A stretch of DNA of 41,487 nt from Allocoprobacillus merdigallinarum (GTDB lineage Bacteria > Bacillota_I > Bacilli_A > Erysipelotrichales > Coprobacillaceae), in contig DWZO01000005.1 in NCBI GenBank assembly GCA_019117525.1, forward strand, positions 1-41,487, given 5' to 3'. Position 1 is the first letter of the stretch. Every line of letters starts with the position of its first letter. The translations under genes were made by a program, and so were the position numbers. This document shows, piece after piece, positions 31,304 through 40,026 of the stretch. The notes beneath the pieces were generated by a model. The model searched no databases. It was given only the letters and a program-made list of their open reading frames with translations, and was not told the origin of the DNA.

Positions 31304-31825
31304 TTACTTATCAAACAAATTTTTTTCAATAAATTCGATAATGTCTTCTCTTGATGTTAATACCTGATAAAAAGATTTTCTTAAATCTAATCTTTGGATA
31401 TCAACTGAACGAATATCACTCAATTGAATACGACAATGTGTTATATGTGTATCTGTTTTTATTTTAATATCCTTTTCAAATATAGGATTAGCAGGGGTTG
31501 AATCTTTTTTGATAGATGTACATGGAACAACAAGCATTTTATATCCCATATCTTTTAAAACATAGCACCAATGTCCATCCATAAGTTCTTTAGGGAAGCC
31601 TCGTCCAATATTGAAATATGCCAATTCATGAATATGTGGTCTTTTATGTACATGATAGAACGTCTGATTACAGTCGCCATCCTTAACCAAATGACAGTAA
31701 AAATACTCTAACTGACTGGTCTGATGTAATAATGCATAGCTATATTTTTCTACATCATAAACACCGGATTCTTCAAGTTTTTTTAATGATTTATTCATTT
31801 CCAGCAAATTATTACGTATACTCAT
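31304..31825 (-). CDS. Solitary MazF/PemK-like protein
   Basis: 173 aa. Residues about 65-165 look like the PemK/MazF RNase-toxin fold: LAYFNIGRGFPKELMDGHWCYVLKDMGYKMLVVPCTSIKK (strand-loop-strand core) and CRIQLSDIRSVDIQRLD. The N-terminal 60 residues are helical, with a Cys-His-rich part (YFYCHLVKDGDCNQTFYHVHKRPHIHE). No antitoxin gene is adjacent, so a regulatory or self-contained role is possible. SD GGAGGG before the ATG. The catalytic activity is unknown. Confidence 0.6.
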   Translation of the reverse strand: MSIRNNLLEMNKSLKKLEESGVYDVEKYSYALLHQTSQLEYFYCHLVKDGDCNQTFYHVHKRPHIHELAYFNIGRGFPKELMDGHWCYVLKDMGYKMLVVPCTSIKKDSTPANPIFEKDIKIKTDTHITHCRIQLSDIRSVDIQRLDLRKSFYQVLTSREDIIEFIEKNLFDK

Positions 31826-31975
31826 AATAACCCTCCTATTATATATATACGCATATTTTTCTCATTTTTCTTTTTTTTAAACAAACTTTTTTTTATTACA
31901 CATCAAATTTTTATATTTCATATATTATAATGGAAACATTTTTAAAATATGAAAACTATTCGATGATGTTTCATG

Positions 31976-31981
31976 TATAAT
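31976..31981 (+). promoter_or_regulatory. glmS -10
   Basis: TATAAT directly after TG, 33 nt before the ribozyme cleavage site; no strong -35. The stretch 31826-32014 otherwise holds only AT-rich promoter DNA for this and the divergent MazF-like gene. Confidence 0.5.
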
Positions 31982-32013
31982 AATATCTATTATTGATGAA
32001 GTTACAAAAGAAA

Positions 32014-32165
32014 AGCGCCAGGACTTTATACATATAAAGTTGACGAGGACCAGATTTATCGAAGGATTCGGCGGATGATCTGGAGGTATGATGCTACCTG
32101 AACAATGAGCAAAACTAATGAGTGATCATTAAACAAATATCATTAGGCATCACTTCATTCAATAA
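32014..32165 (+). ncRNA. glmS ribozyme-riboswitch
   Basis: Conserved blocks in order: AGCGCC (32014-32019; cleavage after A32014), AGTTGACGAGGACC, TTATCGAAGGATTCGGCGGATG, then GCTACCTGAAC. Glucosamine-6-phosphate acts as coenzyme for self-cleavage, which destabilises the glmS mRNA. Located immediately upstream of glmS. Confidence 0.97.
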
Positions 32166-32196
32166 TAAAAAATGAAATTGATGGAGGAAATTTTTT

Positions 32197-33999
32197 ATGT
32201 GTGGAATTACTGCTTATTGTGGAAAAGGTGAAGCTTTGCCTTTTTTAATGCAAGGTTTATCTAAATTGGAGTATCGTGGTTATGACAGTGCAGGTGTCAC
32301 AACACTTGAAAACAATCAGCTTATCACTGTCAAATGTAAAGGACGATTAGAAAATTTAGAAAACAAACTAAAAAATCAGCATCTAAGTGGACATGTGGGG
32401 ATTGGACATACAAGATGGGCAACTCATGGTGTTCCTTCTAATCTTAATTCTCATCCTCATACCAATCAGGATGAAACAATTGCTTTAGTGCATAATGGGA
32501 TTATTGAAAATTATCGTGAATTAAAAGATGAATTATTAAAAAAAGGATATCAGTTTCAATCTGATACAGATAGTGAAGTTGTTGTTCAACTTCTTGATAG
32601 TCTTTATGATGGCAATCTATTAGAAGCAACACAAAAAGTATTGGCTCAAATCAAAGGAAGCTATGCTTTGTGTATTCTTTCAACGTTAGAACCAGAACAC
32701 ATCATTGTTGCAAAAAAGGACAGCCCTTTAATTATTGGGAAAACAAAAGATGGTTATGTTGGTGCTAGTGATATCCCGGCCTTATTAGAATATACAAAAG
32801 AAGTTTATTTTTTAGAAGATTATGAAATGGCTGTTTTATCAACTGATCATATTTCATTTTATGATCAACACGGACATCCGATTGAAAAACAAACAACAAC
32901 TATTCCTTATGATTTAGAAGCAGCTAAAAAAGATGGTTATGATACTTTTATGTTGAAAGAAATTCATGAACAGCCTCATGTCATTGCTGAAACATTAAGA
33001 GGTCGTATCAATCACAATCACATTATTTTAGATGAATTAAAAGATATTGATTTTTCTCAGTTCAACAAAATCTATCTGGTTGCTTGTGGAACAGCTTATC
33101 ATGCATCTATGTGTGGTGCTCATATTCTTAAAAAAGTATTAGACATTCCTGTTTTAAGCGAAGTTGCCAGTGAATTTCGTTATGATGATCCTTTTGTAGA
33201 TGAAAAGACTTTAGCAATCTTTGTTTCTCAATCTGGAGAAACAGCCGATACTTTAGCCGCTTTACGTCTGGCAAAAGAAAAAAAGGCAACAACAATTGCT
33301 ATTGCAAATGTATTAGGAAGTACAATTTCTCGTGATAGTGACTATGTTTTATATACATGTGCAGGTCCTGAGATTGCGGTAGCATCAACGAAGGCTTATA
33401 CAACACAATTGGTTTTATTGATTCTGTTAGCTTATTATATTGCTCAACAGCTTGGCAAGGACATCAACAAACAAATTATTCAACAATTAATGTCTATTCC
33501 TCAACATGTAGATACTATTTTAAAGGATGAAAATCTTTTTGCCCAGTATGCAAAAATGTTGGAAAATCAACATGATGCCTACTTTATTGGTAGAAACTTA
33601 GATTATGCCAGTGTCTTAGAAGGTGCTTTAAAATTAAAAGAAGTGTCATATGTCCATGCTGATGCTTATGTAGCCGGTGAATTAAAACATGGTCCTATTG
33701 CTTTAATAGAAAACGATTCTGTTGTTATTGCAGTAGCTACTCAACCACATATTGCACAAAAAACAATCAGCAATATTCAAGAAACAATGGCCAGAGGAGC
33801 ACGTGTTATATTACTGACAACTCAAAATATGGAAGTGAAAAATGTTCAAAACGTATATGAACTTCCTGATATTGACCCTACTCTTCAGACAATATTGGTT
33901 GCTGTCCCTTTACAGCTTATTGCCTACTACACAGCATGCATTAAAGGTTGTGATGTTGATAAACCACGTAATCTTGCAAAATCTGTAACTGTCGAATAA
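32197..33999 (+). CDS. glmS: Glutamine-fructose-6-phosphate aminotransferase (isomerising)
   Basis: 600 aa. Makes glucosamine-6-phosphate for cell-wall precursors. N-terminal glutaminase domain with catalytic Cys2 (MCGITAYCG) and GHTRWATHG; two SIS domains bind the sugar (VACGTAYHAS; SQSGETADTLAALR; GRNLDYASVLEGALKLKEVSY), and the C-terminus ends DKPRNLAKSVTVE as usual. GGAGGAA upstream. Feedback controlled by the glmS ribozyme. Confidence 0.97.
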   Translation: MCGITAYCGKGEALPFLMQGLSKLEYRGYDSAGVTTLENNQLITVKCKGRLENLENKLKNQHLSGHVGIGHTRWATHGVPSNLNSHPHTNQDETIALVHNGIIENYRELKDELLKKGYQFQSDTDSEVVVQLLDSLYDGNLLEATQKVLAQIKGSYALCILSTLEPEHIIVAKKDSPLIIGKTKDGYVGASDIPALLEYTKEVYFLEDYEMAVLSTDHISFYDQHGHPIEKQTTTIPYDLEAAKKDGYDTFMLKEIHEQPHVIAETLRGRINHNHIILDELKDIDFSQFNKIYLVACGTAYHASMCGAHILKKVLDIPVLSEVASEFRYDDPFVDEKTLAIFVSQSGETADTLAALRLAKEKKATTIAIANVLGSTISRDSDYVLYTCAGPEIAVASTKAYTTQLVLLILLAYYIAQQLGKDINKQIIQQLMSIPQHVDTILKDENLFAQYAKMLENQHDAYFIGRNLDYASVLEGALKLKEVSYVHADAYVAGELKHGPIALIENDSVVIAVATQPHIAQKTISNIQETMARGARVILLTTQNMEVKNVQNVYELPDIDPTLQTILVAVPLQLIAYYTACIKGCDVDKPRNLAKSVTVE

Positions 34000-34013
34000 A
34001 AAACATCAGATTC

Positions 34014-34063
34014 AAATGAACCTTGTTATTTGGACATCCTCATAACAGAGGTTCATTTTTATG
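34014..34063 (+). terminator. glmS terminator
   Basis: Long stem AAATGAACCTTGTTAT (34014-34029) / ATAACAGAGGTTCATTT with one mismatch, followed by a T-run. Confidence 0.88.
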
Positions 34064-34091
34064 ATTGATTTTGAAAAATAAATCTTTATTC

Positions 34092-34120
34092 TTCACAAGA
34101 AGTTATGAAATTGATATAAT
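34092..34120 (+). promoter_or_regulatory. Promoter of the TPR-cold-shock gene
   Basis: -35 TTCACA (34092-34097), 17-nt spacer, -10 TATAAT (34115-34120). Start close to 34127, a short leader. Confidence 0.65.
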
Positions 34121-34140
34121 AATAATCGAGGTGATGAATC

Positions 34141-35394
34141 GTGGAAAAACGTGAACCAAAAGATTTAACAAATTATGATAAACGTTTTGAAGAAGATCCA
34201 AGCTCATTTAATGATTTTCAAGCTATGGATTATGTAAAAGAATTGAAAAATCAAGGTCGTACTGATGATGCAATTGAAGTAGGTAAGACTTTCTTGCAAG
34301 TTGGAGAAGGATTAAGTGGTTTTATTAATCATTATGGTTATGCACTTTATAATAAATACATTAATATTGATGACGATAAAATCAAAGAAAAAGAAGATTT
34401 ATTTTTCTCTATTGTTGATGAAATCACAAACTTATGTAAACAAGAAAAATATTCTCCTTTAGAAGCGACAATCAATAAAGCTATGAAGTATGTCATGAAT
34501 CAAAAACCTGTTCGTTATCAAAAATTATCTGAACTTTTAGATAAACTTGATGTTCAGACACTTAGCATTGAACCTTTTGTTAATAGTGCAGGTAAAGAAT
34601 ATGAATCAAAGAAAGAAAAATGGTATCGTTTAAAAGTTAGATGTTCTTATGAAATGGAAGATTATAAATCTTGTGTAGAATATGCAAACTTGGCTTTTAC
34701 ACAACCTATTAAATGGCATTATAACAATTTAAATTGGGTTAAATACTATCGTGCATCTTCACTTGTACATTTAAAAAGATATGAAGAAGCTGAAAATGAA
34801 TTCTTATCATTAGGAAACAAGATTCCAAACGTTGATTCATTCCAAGTGCTTTATGATTTATATATGAATACTGGTAAAGTGAAAGAAGCTTATACAAATC
34901 TTGTTTATAAATTCTTTAAAGCTGGATATAATCTTGATGAATTGGGATTATATGAAATGATTTTAGATATGGTGAAAACTGGTCAAAATCAGGAAGTGAT
35001 TGATTTAGCAAATGCTTTTGTTTATCAGCTTAAAGCTGAAAATCAAAAAGATGTTTCTCAAAATTCAATTTCTGAACAATATCAAGATACGGATAGCAGT
35101 TCTTTATATGATCGCTTATATAATCAGTTAATGGAACATCTTGATGAATATATTGATCGTTTTGAAGGAAAAGTTGTTTATTACAACAAAGATAAAGAAT
35201 TTGGTAGTATCGATCAAGATAATGATAGTGATGATCATTTATTCTTTAGACAATCTGATTATATTTATGATGAAATGGTTGAAAAATATGATGTTGTTGA
35301 ATATAGCTTAATGAAAACATTTGATTTCAAAAAACAACAACCATCTTCAAAAGCCATTTTAATTAAAACTTTATATGAAGACATCCAATACTAA
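34141..35394 (+). CDS. TPR-repeat protein with a C-terminal cold-shock-like domain
   Basis: 417 aa, GTG start with GAGGTG 8 nt upstream. Residues about 20-310 are all-helical with TPR-like units (e.g. WYRLKVRCSYEMEDYKSCVEYANLAF, YYRASSLVHLKRYEEAENEFLSLG). A polar linker (312-330) follows. Residues 341-410 read as a cold-shock/S1-like OB fold: FEGKVVYYNKDKEFGSIDQD, HLFFRQSD, and KAILIK at the end, with F/Y in the RNP positions. A protein-binding scaffold joined to an RNA-binding module is inferred. Monocistronic, cytoplasmic. Codon use like neighbours, highly AT-rich and unremarkable. Confidence 0.75.
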   Translation: MEKREPKDLTNYDKRFEEDPSSFNDFQAMDYVKELKNQGRTDDAIEVGKTFLQVGEGLSGFINHYGYALYNKYINIDDDKIKEKEDLFFSIVDEITNLCKQEKYSPLEATINKAMKYVMNQKPVRYQKLSELLDKLDVQTLSIEPFVNSAGKEYESKKEKWYRLKVRCSYEMEDYKSCVEYANLAFTQPIKWHYNNLNWVKYYRASSLVHLKRYEEAENEFLSLGNKIPNVDSFQVLYDLYMNTGKVKEAYTNLVYKFFKAGYNLDELGLYEMILDMVKTGQNQEVIDLANAFVYQLKAENQKDVSQNSISEQYQDTDSSSLYDRLYNQLMEHLDEYIDRFEGKVVYYNKDKEFGSIDQDNDSDDHLFFRQSDYIYDEMVEKYDVVEYSLMKTFDFKKQQPSSKAILIKTLYEDIQY

Positions 35395-35419
35395 GCTATG
35401 CCCTGCATAGCTTTTTTTG
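35394..35419 (+). terminator. Terminator after the TPR-cold-shock gene
   Basis: AGCTATG / CATAGCT stem with loop CCCTG and T-run of seven. Confidence 0.9.
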
Positions 35420-35445
35420 TCACACAAAACTGTCTTTTTCATACT
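35417..35445 (+). promoter_or_regulatory. Promoter of the ZIP transporter gene
   Basis: -35 TTGTCA (35417-35422), 17-nt spacer, -10 CATACT (35440-35445). A nearby TATAAT (35447-35452) is too close to the start codon to be the main -10. Confidence 0.45.
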
Positions 35446-35463
35446 CTATAATGAGGTGAAAAT

Positions 35464-36252
35464 GTGTTATCAATATTACAAGAAATGCCTGTTCTTATTT
35501 TTATCGGAGCTATTATTTTTAATTGGTTTTCTACCCTTCTAGGTGCTTCTTTGGTTTATTTCACAAATAAAGAAAATAAACATCTGGTCTCTATTGCTTT
35601 AGGAAGCAGTGCCGGTATTATGATTGCTGCTTCATTTTTTTCCTTAATTTTACCTGCAATGAACCTTTTAGAAAATATGAATAAATGGTATCTTATGATT
35701 ATTCCATTTGGTTTTTTATGTGGTGTTGCATTTTTAGCTTTATGTGATCATTTCTTGCCACATAAACATATGATATCAGGTGAAATAGAAGGTGTTCAAT
35801 CACGTTTTTCTAAGAATCAATTATTAATGCTTGCTATGACATTGCACAATATTCCTGAAGGCTTGGCCGTTGGCGTCGCTTTTGCCAGTGCGCATCAACA
35901 GTTTATTCCAGCATTGGTTCTTTCTATTGGAATAGGTATTCAGAATTTTCCTGAAGGGACTGCCATTGCACTCCCTATGCACCAATATGGAAAAAGTAAA
36001 TTCATATCTATGATGTACGGACAATTTTCAGGGATTATTGAAATTCCTTCAGCCATCCTTGGATATATCTTTGCTTCTTTGATTCAAAATATTCTTCCAT
36101 TTGCCTTAAGTTTTGCAGCTGGTGCTATGCTGTTTGTCTGTGTGGAAGATATGATCCCAGAAGCCTGTTGCCAACATCAGATTGATATAGGTGCGCTGTC
36201 TTGCATGATTGGCTTTGCAGTGATGATGATTTTAGATATGATGTTATCTTAA
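35464..36252 (+). CDS. ZIP-family divalent metal transporter
   Basis: 262 aa, eight membrane helices. The two metal-binding helices carry HNIPEG (128-133) and QNFPEG (160-165); the family usually has HNIPEG and [HE]NxPEG, so the second motif has Gln for His/Glu. A His-containing loop (HFLPHKH, 96-102) precedes them. Predicted uptake or release of Zn, Fe or Mn. GTG start with GAGGTG upstream. Monocistronic. Confidence 0.9.
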   Translation: MLSILQEMPVLIFIGAIIFNWFSTLLGASLVYFTNKENKHLVSIALGSSAGIMIAASFFSLILPAMNLLENMNKWYLMIIPFGFLCGVAFLALCDHFLPHKHMISGEIEGVQSRFSKNQLLMLAMTLHNIPEGLAVGVAFASAHQQFIPALVLSIGIGIQNFPEGTAIALPMHQYGKSKFISMMYGQFSGIIEIPSAILGYIFASLIQNILPFALSFAAGAMLFVCVEDMIPEACCQHQIDIGALSCMIGFAVMMILDMMLS

Positions 36253-36335
36253 TCACTCTATTTTTTACTATTTTAACAAATTTTATAAAAATAATTCGTT
36301 AAATACTTATTTTTATTTTATTTTTAAAAAAATGA

Positions 36336-36364
36336 TTGACAAACAATTTTCATTTATTTATGAT
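36336..36364 (+). promoter_or_regulatory. Promoter of the T-box-controlled ABC importer operon
   Basis: -35 TTGACA (36336-36341), 17-nt spacer, -10 TATGAT (36359-36364). A near-consensus sigma-A promoter; start near 36371. Confidence 0.85.
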
Positions 36365-36370
36365 AAGTGA

Positions 36371-36618
36371 TATATAAAACAAAAAGCAATGATGTGACGA
36401 AGTAAAAATTTCTGTGACATAAGAGATATGATGGCTGGTGCGAATCATACGAAAAGAAATTTTGAATACACCACGGAGCTATTACTTTGATAAGGGGTAA
36501 TCGGGGACATAACGTTATTTATGTAAAGTTATTCAACTTATAAAGGTTATAATTGTGAGATTATAATAAATTGAGGTGGTACCGCGTTCACTCGCCCTCT
36601 TGGGACGGGTTTTTTTGT
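36371..36618 (+). promoter_or_regulatory. T-box leader with UAC (tyrosine) specifier
   Basis: AGTA (36401-36404) is followed by AAAATTTCT (36405-36413), exactly pairing with AGAAATTTT (36455-36463); the distal loop GGCTGGTGCGAATC lies between. Directly after the stem comes GAA-TAC-A (36464-36470), the canonical GAA-specifier-A layout, so the specifier is TAC (36467-36469), a Tyr codon. The T-box GGTGGTACCGCG ends at 36586, followed by a terminator. It should read through when uncharged tRNA-Tyr accumulates. Confidence 0.92.
36590..36616 (+). terminator. Attenuator terminator of the T-box
   Basis: CGCCC / GGGACG-type stem (one bulge) with loop TCTT and a T-run of seven, just after the T-box sequence. 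Confidence 0.8.
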
Positions 36619-36650
36619 TTTATAATCTTAAAAATGAGGAGGAATAAAAT

Positions 36651-37628
36651 ATGATCAAAAAACTATCTGTATTATTATTGACAATGGGGTTGCTTTTAAC
36701 AGGATGTGCCAGTGAAACAACTGGAACAAAAGAATTATCTGAAGTCAAGATTGGGGCTATACAGTTTGCACAACATCCTGCACTAGATAAAGCATATGAA
36801 GGATTTAAAGATACTTTAATCGAAGCTGGTGTCAAAGAAGAAAACATTGATTTTCAAAATGCCAGTGGTGATCCTTCCAACTGCCAGACAATTGCTGAAA
36901 AATTTGTCAATGATGGTGATGACTTGATTTATGCTATCGCAACTGATGCCTTACAGGCTGCAGCTAATAAAACAACTGATATTCCTATTGTAGGAGCTGC
37001 TGTTACTGATTTTGAAACAGCAGGTGTTGTCAAATCCAATGAAAAACCAGAAACAAATGTCACTGGAGCTAGTGATTTAAATCCAATCAAGGAACAATTA
37101 GAACTCTTAAAGACATTGATTCCTGATGCTAAGAAAATCGCAATTTTCTATTGTAGCGATGAAGCAAACTCCGTATATCAAGGAGAAATTGCTTTACAGG
37201 CCGCAAAAGATTTAGGACTAGAAGCCAGTGAAGTGACAGTATCTAATGATTCGAGTGCTATTCAACAGGTTGCACAATCTATGATTGGTCATTATGATGC
37301 TGTTTATATTCCAACTGACAATCTTCTTGCTTCTAATATGGCAACTGTTGCACAAGTAACAAATGAAAACAATCTGCCAGTGATCGTTGGTGAAGAAAGT
37401 ATGTGTGAAAATGGTGGTCTTGCAACTTTGAGTTTAGATTACTATACTGTTGGTCAAAATGCTGGAAAACAGGCTTTAGCTATTCTTAATGGTGAAGCTC
37501 AAGTAGAAGAAACACCTATCACTTTTGTTGAAGGAAAAGACTGTCAATATTTTATTAATCAAAAAGTAGCTACTCAATTAGGTATTGATATTCCTACTGA
37601 ACTGAATGCAACTATGATTGGAGAATAA
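36651..37628 (+). CDS. ABC importer substrate-binding lipoprotein (TrpX-like), probably for tyrosine
   Basis: 325 aa. Lipoprotein signal peptide with lipobox LLTGC (Cys19). The rest is a periplasmic-binding fold of the ABC_sub_bind (PF04392) family: KIGAIQFAQHPALDKAYEGF near 34-53, DLIYAIATDALQAA, PIVGAAVTD, DAVYIPTDNLLASN. This family includes TrpX of the predicted TrpXYZ aromatic amino acid importer. The leader's UAC specifier points to tyrosine, not tryptophan. First gene of a three-gene operon, 2 bp from the permease gene. Confidence 0.88.
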   Translation: MIKKLSVLLLTMGLLLTGCASETTGTKELSEVKIGAIQFAQHPALDKAYEGFKDTLIEAGVKEENIDFQNASGDPSNCQTIAEKFVNDGDDLIYAIATDALQAAANKTTDIPIVGAAVTDFETAGVVKSNEKPETNVTGASDLNPIKEQLELLKTLIPDAKKIAIFYCSDEANSVYQGEIALQAAKDLGLEASEVTVSNDSSAIQQVAQSMIGHYDAVYIPTDNLLASNMATVAQVTNENNLPVIVGEESMCENGGLATLSLDYYTVGQNAGKQALAILNGEAQVEETPITFVEGKDCQYFINQKVATQLGIDIPTELNATMIGE

Positions 37629-37630
37629 TT

Positions 37631-38557
37631 ATGGCGATATTATTATCTTTACAAGGAGCCATTGGTCAAGGTATTTTATGGGGAATTATGGCTCTAGGCA
37701 TTTATTTAACTTTTCGCATTTTAGATATTGCAGATTTGTCAGTTGATGGCAGTTTTGCGACCGGAGGAGCCGTTTGTGCTGTTGCACTGGTCGCTGGTGT
37801 ACATCCCTTAGTTGCTATCATTTTGGCAACACTGGCTGGTTTTTTAGCAGGATTTATAACAGGATTTTTGCATACCAAATGTCAAATGCCTGCCATTTTA
37901 GCTGGGATATTAACACAGCTTGCACTCTATTCTATTAATTTAAGAATCATGGGAAAAAGTAATATTCCATTATTACAGTCTTCGACGCTTTTTAAAGATC
38001 TGGCTAATGTCATTCCATTAACATCACAATGGATTACAATCTGTATCGGTCTTGTCTTTAGTTTCATTGTCATGGCTGGTATTTACTGGTTTTTAGGAAC
38101 CGAATTTGGTTCATGTTTAAGAGCAACTGGAAATAATGAAAATATGGTGAGAGCCAATGGTGTCAATACTGATACGATGAAACTTTTTGGTTTAATGTTA
38201 AGTAATGGACTTGTCGCTATGAGTGGTGCTTTGGTCACTCAACAACAAAGTGTAGCTGATGTCAAAATGGGAACAGGTGCCATTGTCATTGGTTTGGCTT
38301 CCATTGTCATTGGTGAAGTGATTTTTGGTAAAAAAGCTGGTTTTAAATTACGTTTAACATCTATTGTTGTGGGTTCTATTATCTATCGTATGATTGTAGC
38401 AATTGTTTTACAGATGGGATTAAATACAGATGATTTAAAGCTTTTAACGGCTTTGATTGTTGCCATTGCACTGACTGTTCCTGTCATTATTGATAAAAAG
38501 AAACGTTTAACAATGTATAAAAAATTAACAGGAAAGGAATTTGAAAATCATGCTTAA
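37631..38557 (+). CDS. ABC importer permease (TrpY-like)
   Basis: 308 aa, about nine membrane helices in the LivH/BPD_transp_2 fold: ILDIADLSVDGSFATGGAVCA (about 31-51), GFITGFLHTKCQMPAILAGILT and RATGNNENMVRANGVNTDTMKLFGLMLSNGLVAMSGAL. It forms the membrane channel of the putative tyrosine importer. The next gene starts inside its last codons. No SD is obvious beyond GGAGAATAATT, part of the preceding stop region. Confidence 0.9.
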   Translation: MAILLSLQGAIGQGILWGIMALGIYLTFRILDIADLSVDGSFATGGAVCAVALVAGVHPLVAIILATLAGFLAGFITGFLHTKCQMPAILAGILTQLALYSINLRIMGKSNIPLLQSSTLFKDLANVIPLTSQWITICIGLVFSFIVMAGIYWFLGTEFGSCLRATGNNENMVRANGVNTDTMKLFGLMLSNGLVAMSGALVTQQQSVADVKMGTGAIVIGLASIVIGEVIFGKKAGFKLRLTSIVVGSIIYRMIVAIVLQMGLNTDDLKLLTALIVAIALTVPVIIDKKKRLTMYKKLTGKEFENHA

Positions 38558-39344
38558 ATTAGAAAAAGTTTCTAAATCTTTCCATGTTGGAACTCCAAAT
38601 GAAAAATGTGTCATTAACAAACTAGATTTAGAACTCAAACAGGGAGATTTTGTAACTGTGATAGGTGGCAATGGTGCTGGGAAAAGTACCCTTTTAAACC
38701 TTATTGCTGGGGTTTATCCTATTGATTGTGGAATCATGACTTTAGATGGTCAAGATATATCTTTATCGCCTGAATATCAGCGTGCCAAATTCATTGGGCG
38801 TGTTTTTCAAGATCCTATGATGGGTACGGCTTCCGATATGCAAATTATTGAAAATCTGGCGATGGCTGCACGTCGTGGTCAAAAACGTAGTTTACACTGG
38901 GGTGTAACAAAAAAAGAAAAAGAAGAATACTATGAAATTGTTAAAGCCTTAGGGCTAGGCTTAGAAGACCGTTTAACAACGAAAGTTGGCTTATTATCAG
39001 GTGGACAGCGTCAAGCCTTAACACTTTTAATGGCTACGCTCAATAAACCTAAGCTGTTATTACTGGATGAGCATACAGCAGCATTAGATCCTGCTACCAG
39101 TACAAAAGTTTTAACTCTGACAAAGCAGATCGTGACTGAGCAACATTTAACTGCCATGATGGTTACACATAATATGAAAGATGCCATAGATATTGGAAAT
39201 CGTCTCATTATGATGTATGATGGTCGTATTATTTATGATGTTCAGGGTGAAGAGAAAAAACAATTAACTGTGAATGATTTGCTTAAGAAATTTGAAGAAG
39301 CCATTGGTGAAGAATTTGTCAATGATAGAATGTTATTAGGCTAG
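38550..39344 (+). CDS. ABC importer ATPase (TrpZ-like)
   Basis: 264 aa from the ATG at 38550 (AAAGGA upstream; the TTG at 38541 is within the permease gene). Walker A GGNGAGKST (about 40-48), Q-loop VFQDPMMG, signature LLSGGQRQA, Walker B LLLLDEHTAALDP and H-loop THNM are all intact. Supplies energy to the putative tyrosine importer. Overlaps the permease gene by 8 bp, so translation is coupled. Confidence 0.92.
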   Translation: MLKLEKVSKSFHVGTPNEKCVINKLDLELKQGDFVTVIGGNGAGKSTLLNLIAGVYPIDCGIMTLDGQDISLSPEYQRAKFIGRVFQDPMMGTASDMQIIENLAMAARRGQKRSLHWGVTKKEKEEYYEIVKALGLGLEDRLTTKVGLLSGGQRQALTLLMATLNKPKLLLLDEHTAALDPATSTKVLTLTKQIVTEQHLTAMMVTHNMKDAIDIGNRLIMMYDGRIIYDVQGEEKKQLTVNDLLKKFEEAIGEEFVNDRMLLG

Positions 39345-39361
39345 TTATCTAGCCTTTTTTT
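39339..39361. terminator. Bidirectional terminator between the ABC operon and the DUF421 gene
   Basis: GGCTAG / CTAGCC stem with TTAT loop and T-run; the stop codons of both convergent genes lie in the stem. Confidence 0.88.
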
Positions 39362-39985
39362 AATGACAAATAAACGTTCTTTTTCCACAACACAATAAAA
39401 AACCTCATGATAATCATGAATTCCAGCTTCTTTCAACTTTTTAATCAACCAATTTTCATCACGATTCATTAACTGCAAGATTTCATAATTAATTTGACCA
39501 TCACTAATAATGGCTGCTGGTGCTTTCACTTCACTGTTTTTCGTTTCAATCACAGATAACTGACCATCTGTTTCTAACACTGCAAAGTCAACTTCTGATA
39601 AAGAGCCAATCCCCTGCTCTCTTAAATGATGACAAAGATCATCAACACTATATTTTAATGAAGCCATTTTCTTTTGATTCAGTTTTCCTTGAAAGACAAT
39701 AAAGGTTGGATGTCCTTCTACCATCTTTTTAAAAAATGGACTCTTTAATGAAATCAGCGTAAATAGCTTATCCATAAAAACAATGACTAAAACTGCAAGT
39801 GCTGCCTGTAAAAAGTTAACATTTTCATTCCCAATTGATATTGTCATCAATTCACTAATAATTAAAAATACAATTAAATCTGAAACACTGAGTTTACTCA
39901 TTTCTTTTTTACCTAAAAAACGAATCATCAAGACAAGTAAAATATACGTTCCAAAACTTTCTATAAAGATTTCTATATATTTCAT
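39341..39985 (-). CDS. DUF421 (YetF/YrbG-like) membrane protein
   Basis: 214 aa. Three N-terminal helices (8-28, 35-53, 58-76) with MIRFLGKKEMSKLSVSDLIVFLIISEL, then the cytoplasmic two-domain DUF421 module (LKYSVDDLCHHLREQGIGSLSEVDFAVLETDGQLSVI). Related YetF-type proteins act in Bacillus spores and envelope maintenance, but no reaction is known. Start codon ATG; upstream AAGGAG. Divergent from the next gene over a 41-bp gap. Confidence 0.9.
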   Translation of the reverse strand: MKYIEIFIESFGTYILLVLMIRFLGKKEMSKLSVSDLIVFLIISELMTISIGNENVNFLQAALAVLVIVFMDKLFTLISLKSPFFKKMVEGHPTFIVFQGKLNQKKMASLKYSVDDLCHHLREQGIGSLSEVDFAVLETDGQLSVIETKNSEVKAPAAIISDGQINYEILQLMNRDENWLIKKLKEAGIHDYHEVFYCVVEKERLFVIKKRLDN

Positions 39986-40026
39986 AAAAGAAAACTCCTT
40001 TGCATACAGTATATTAGGAGGAAACT

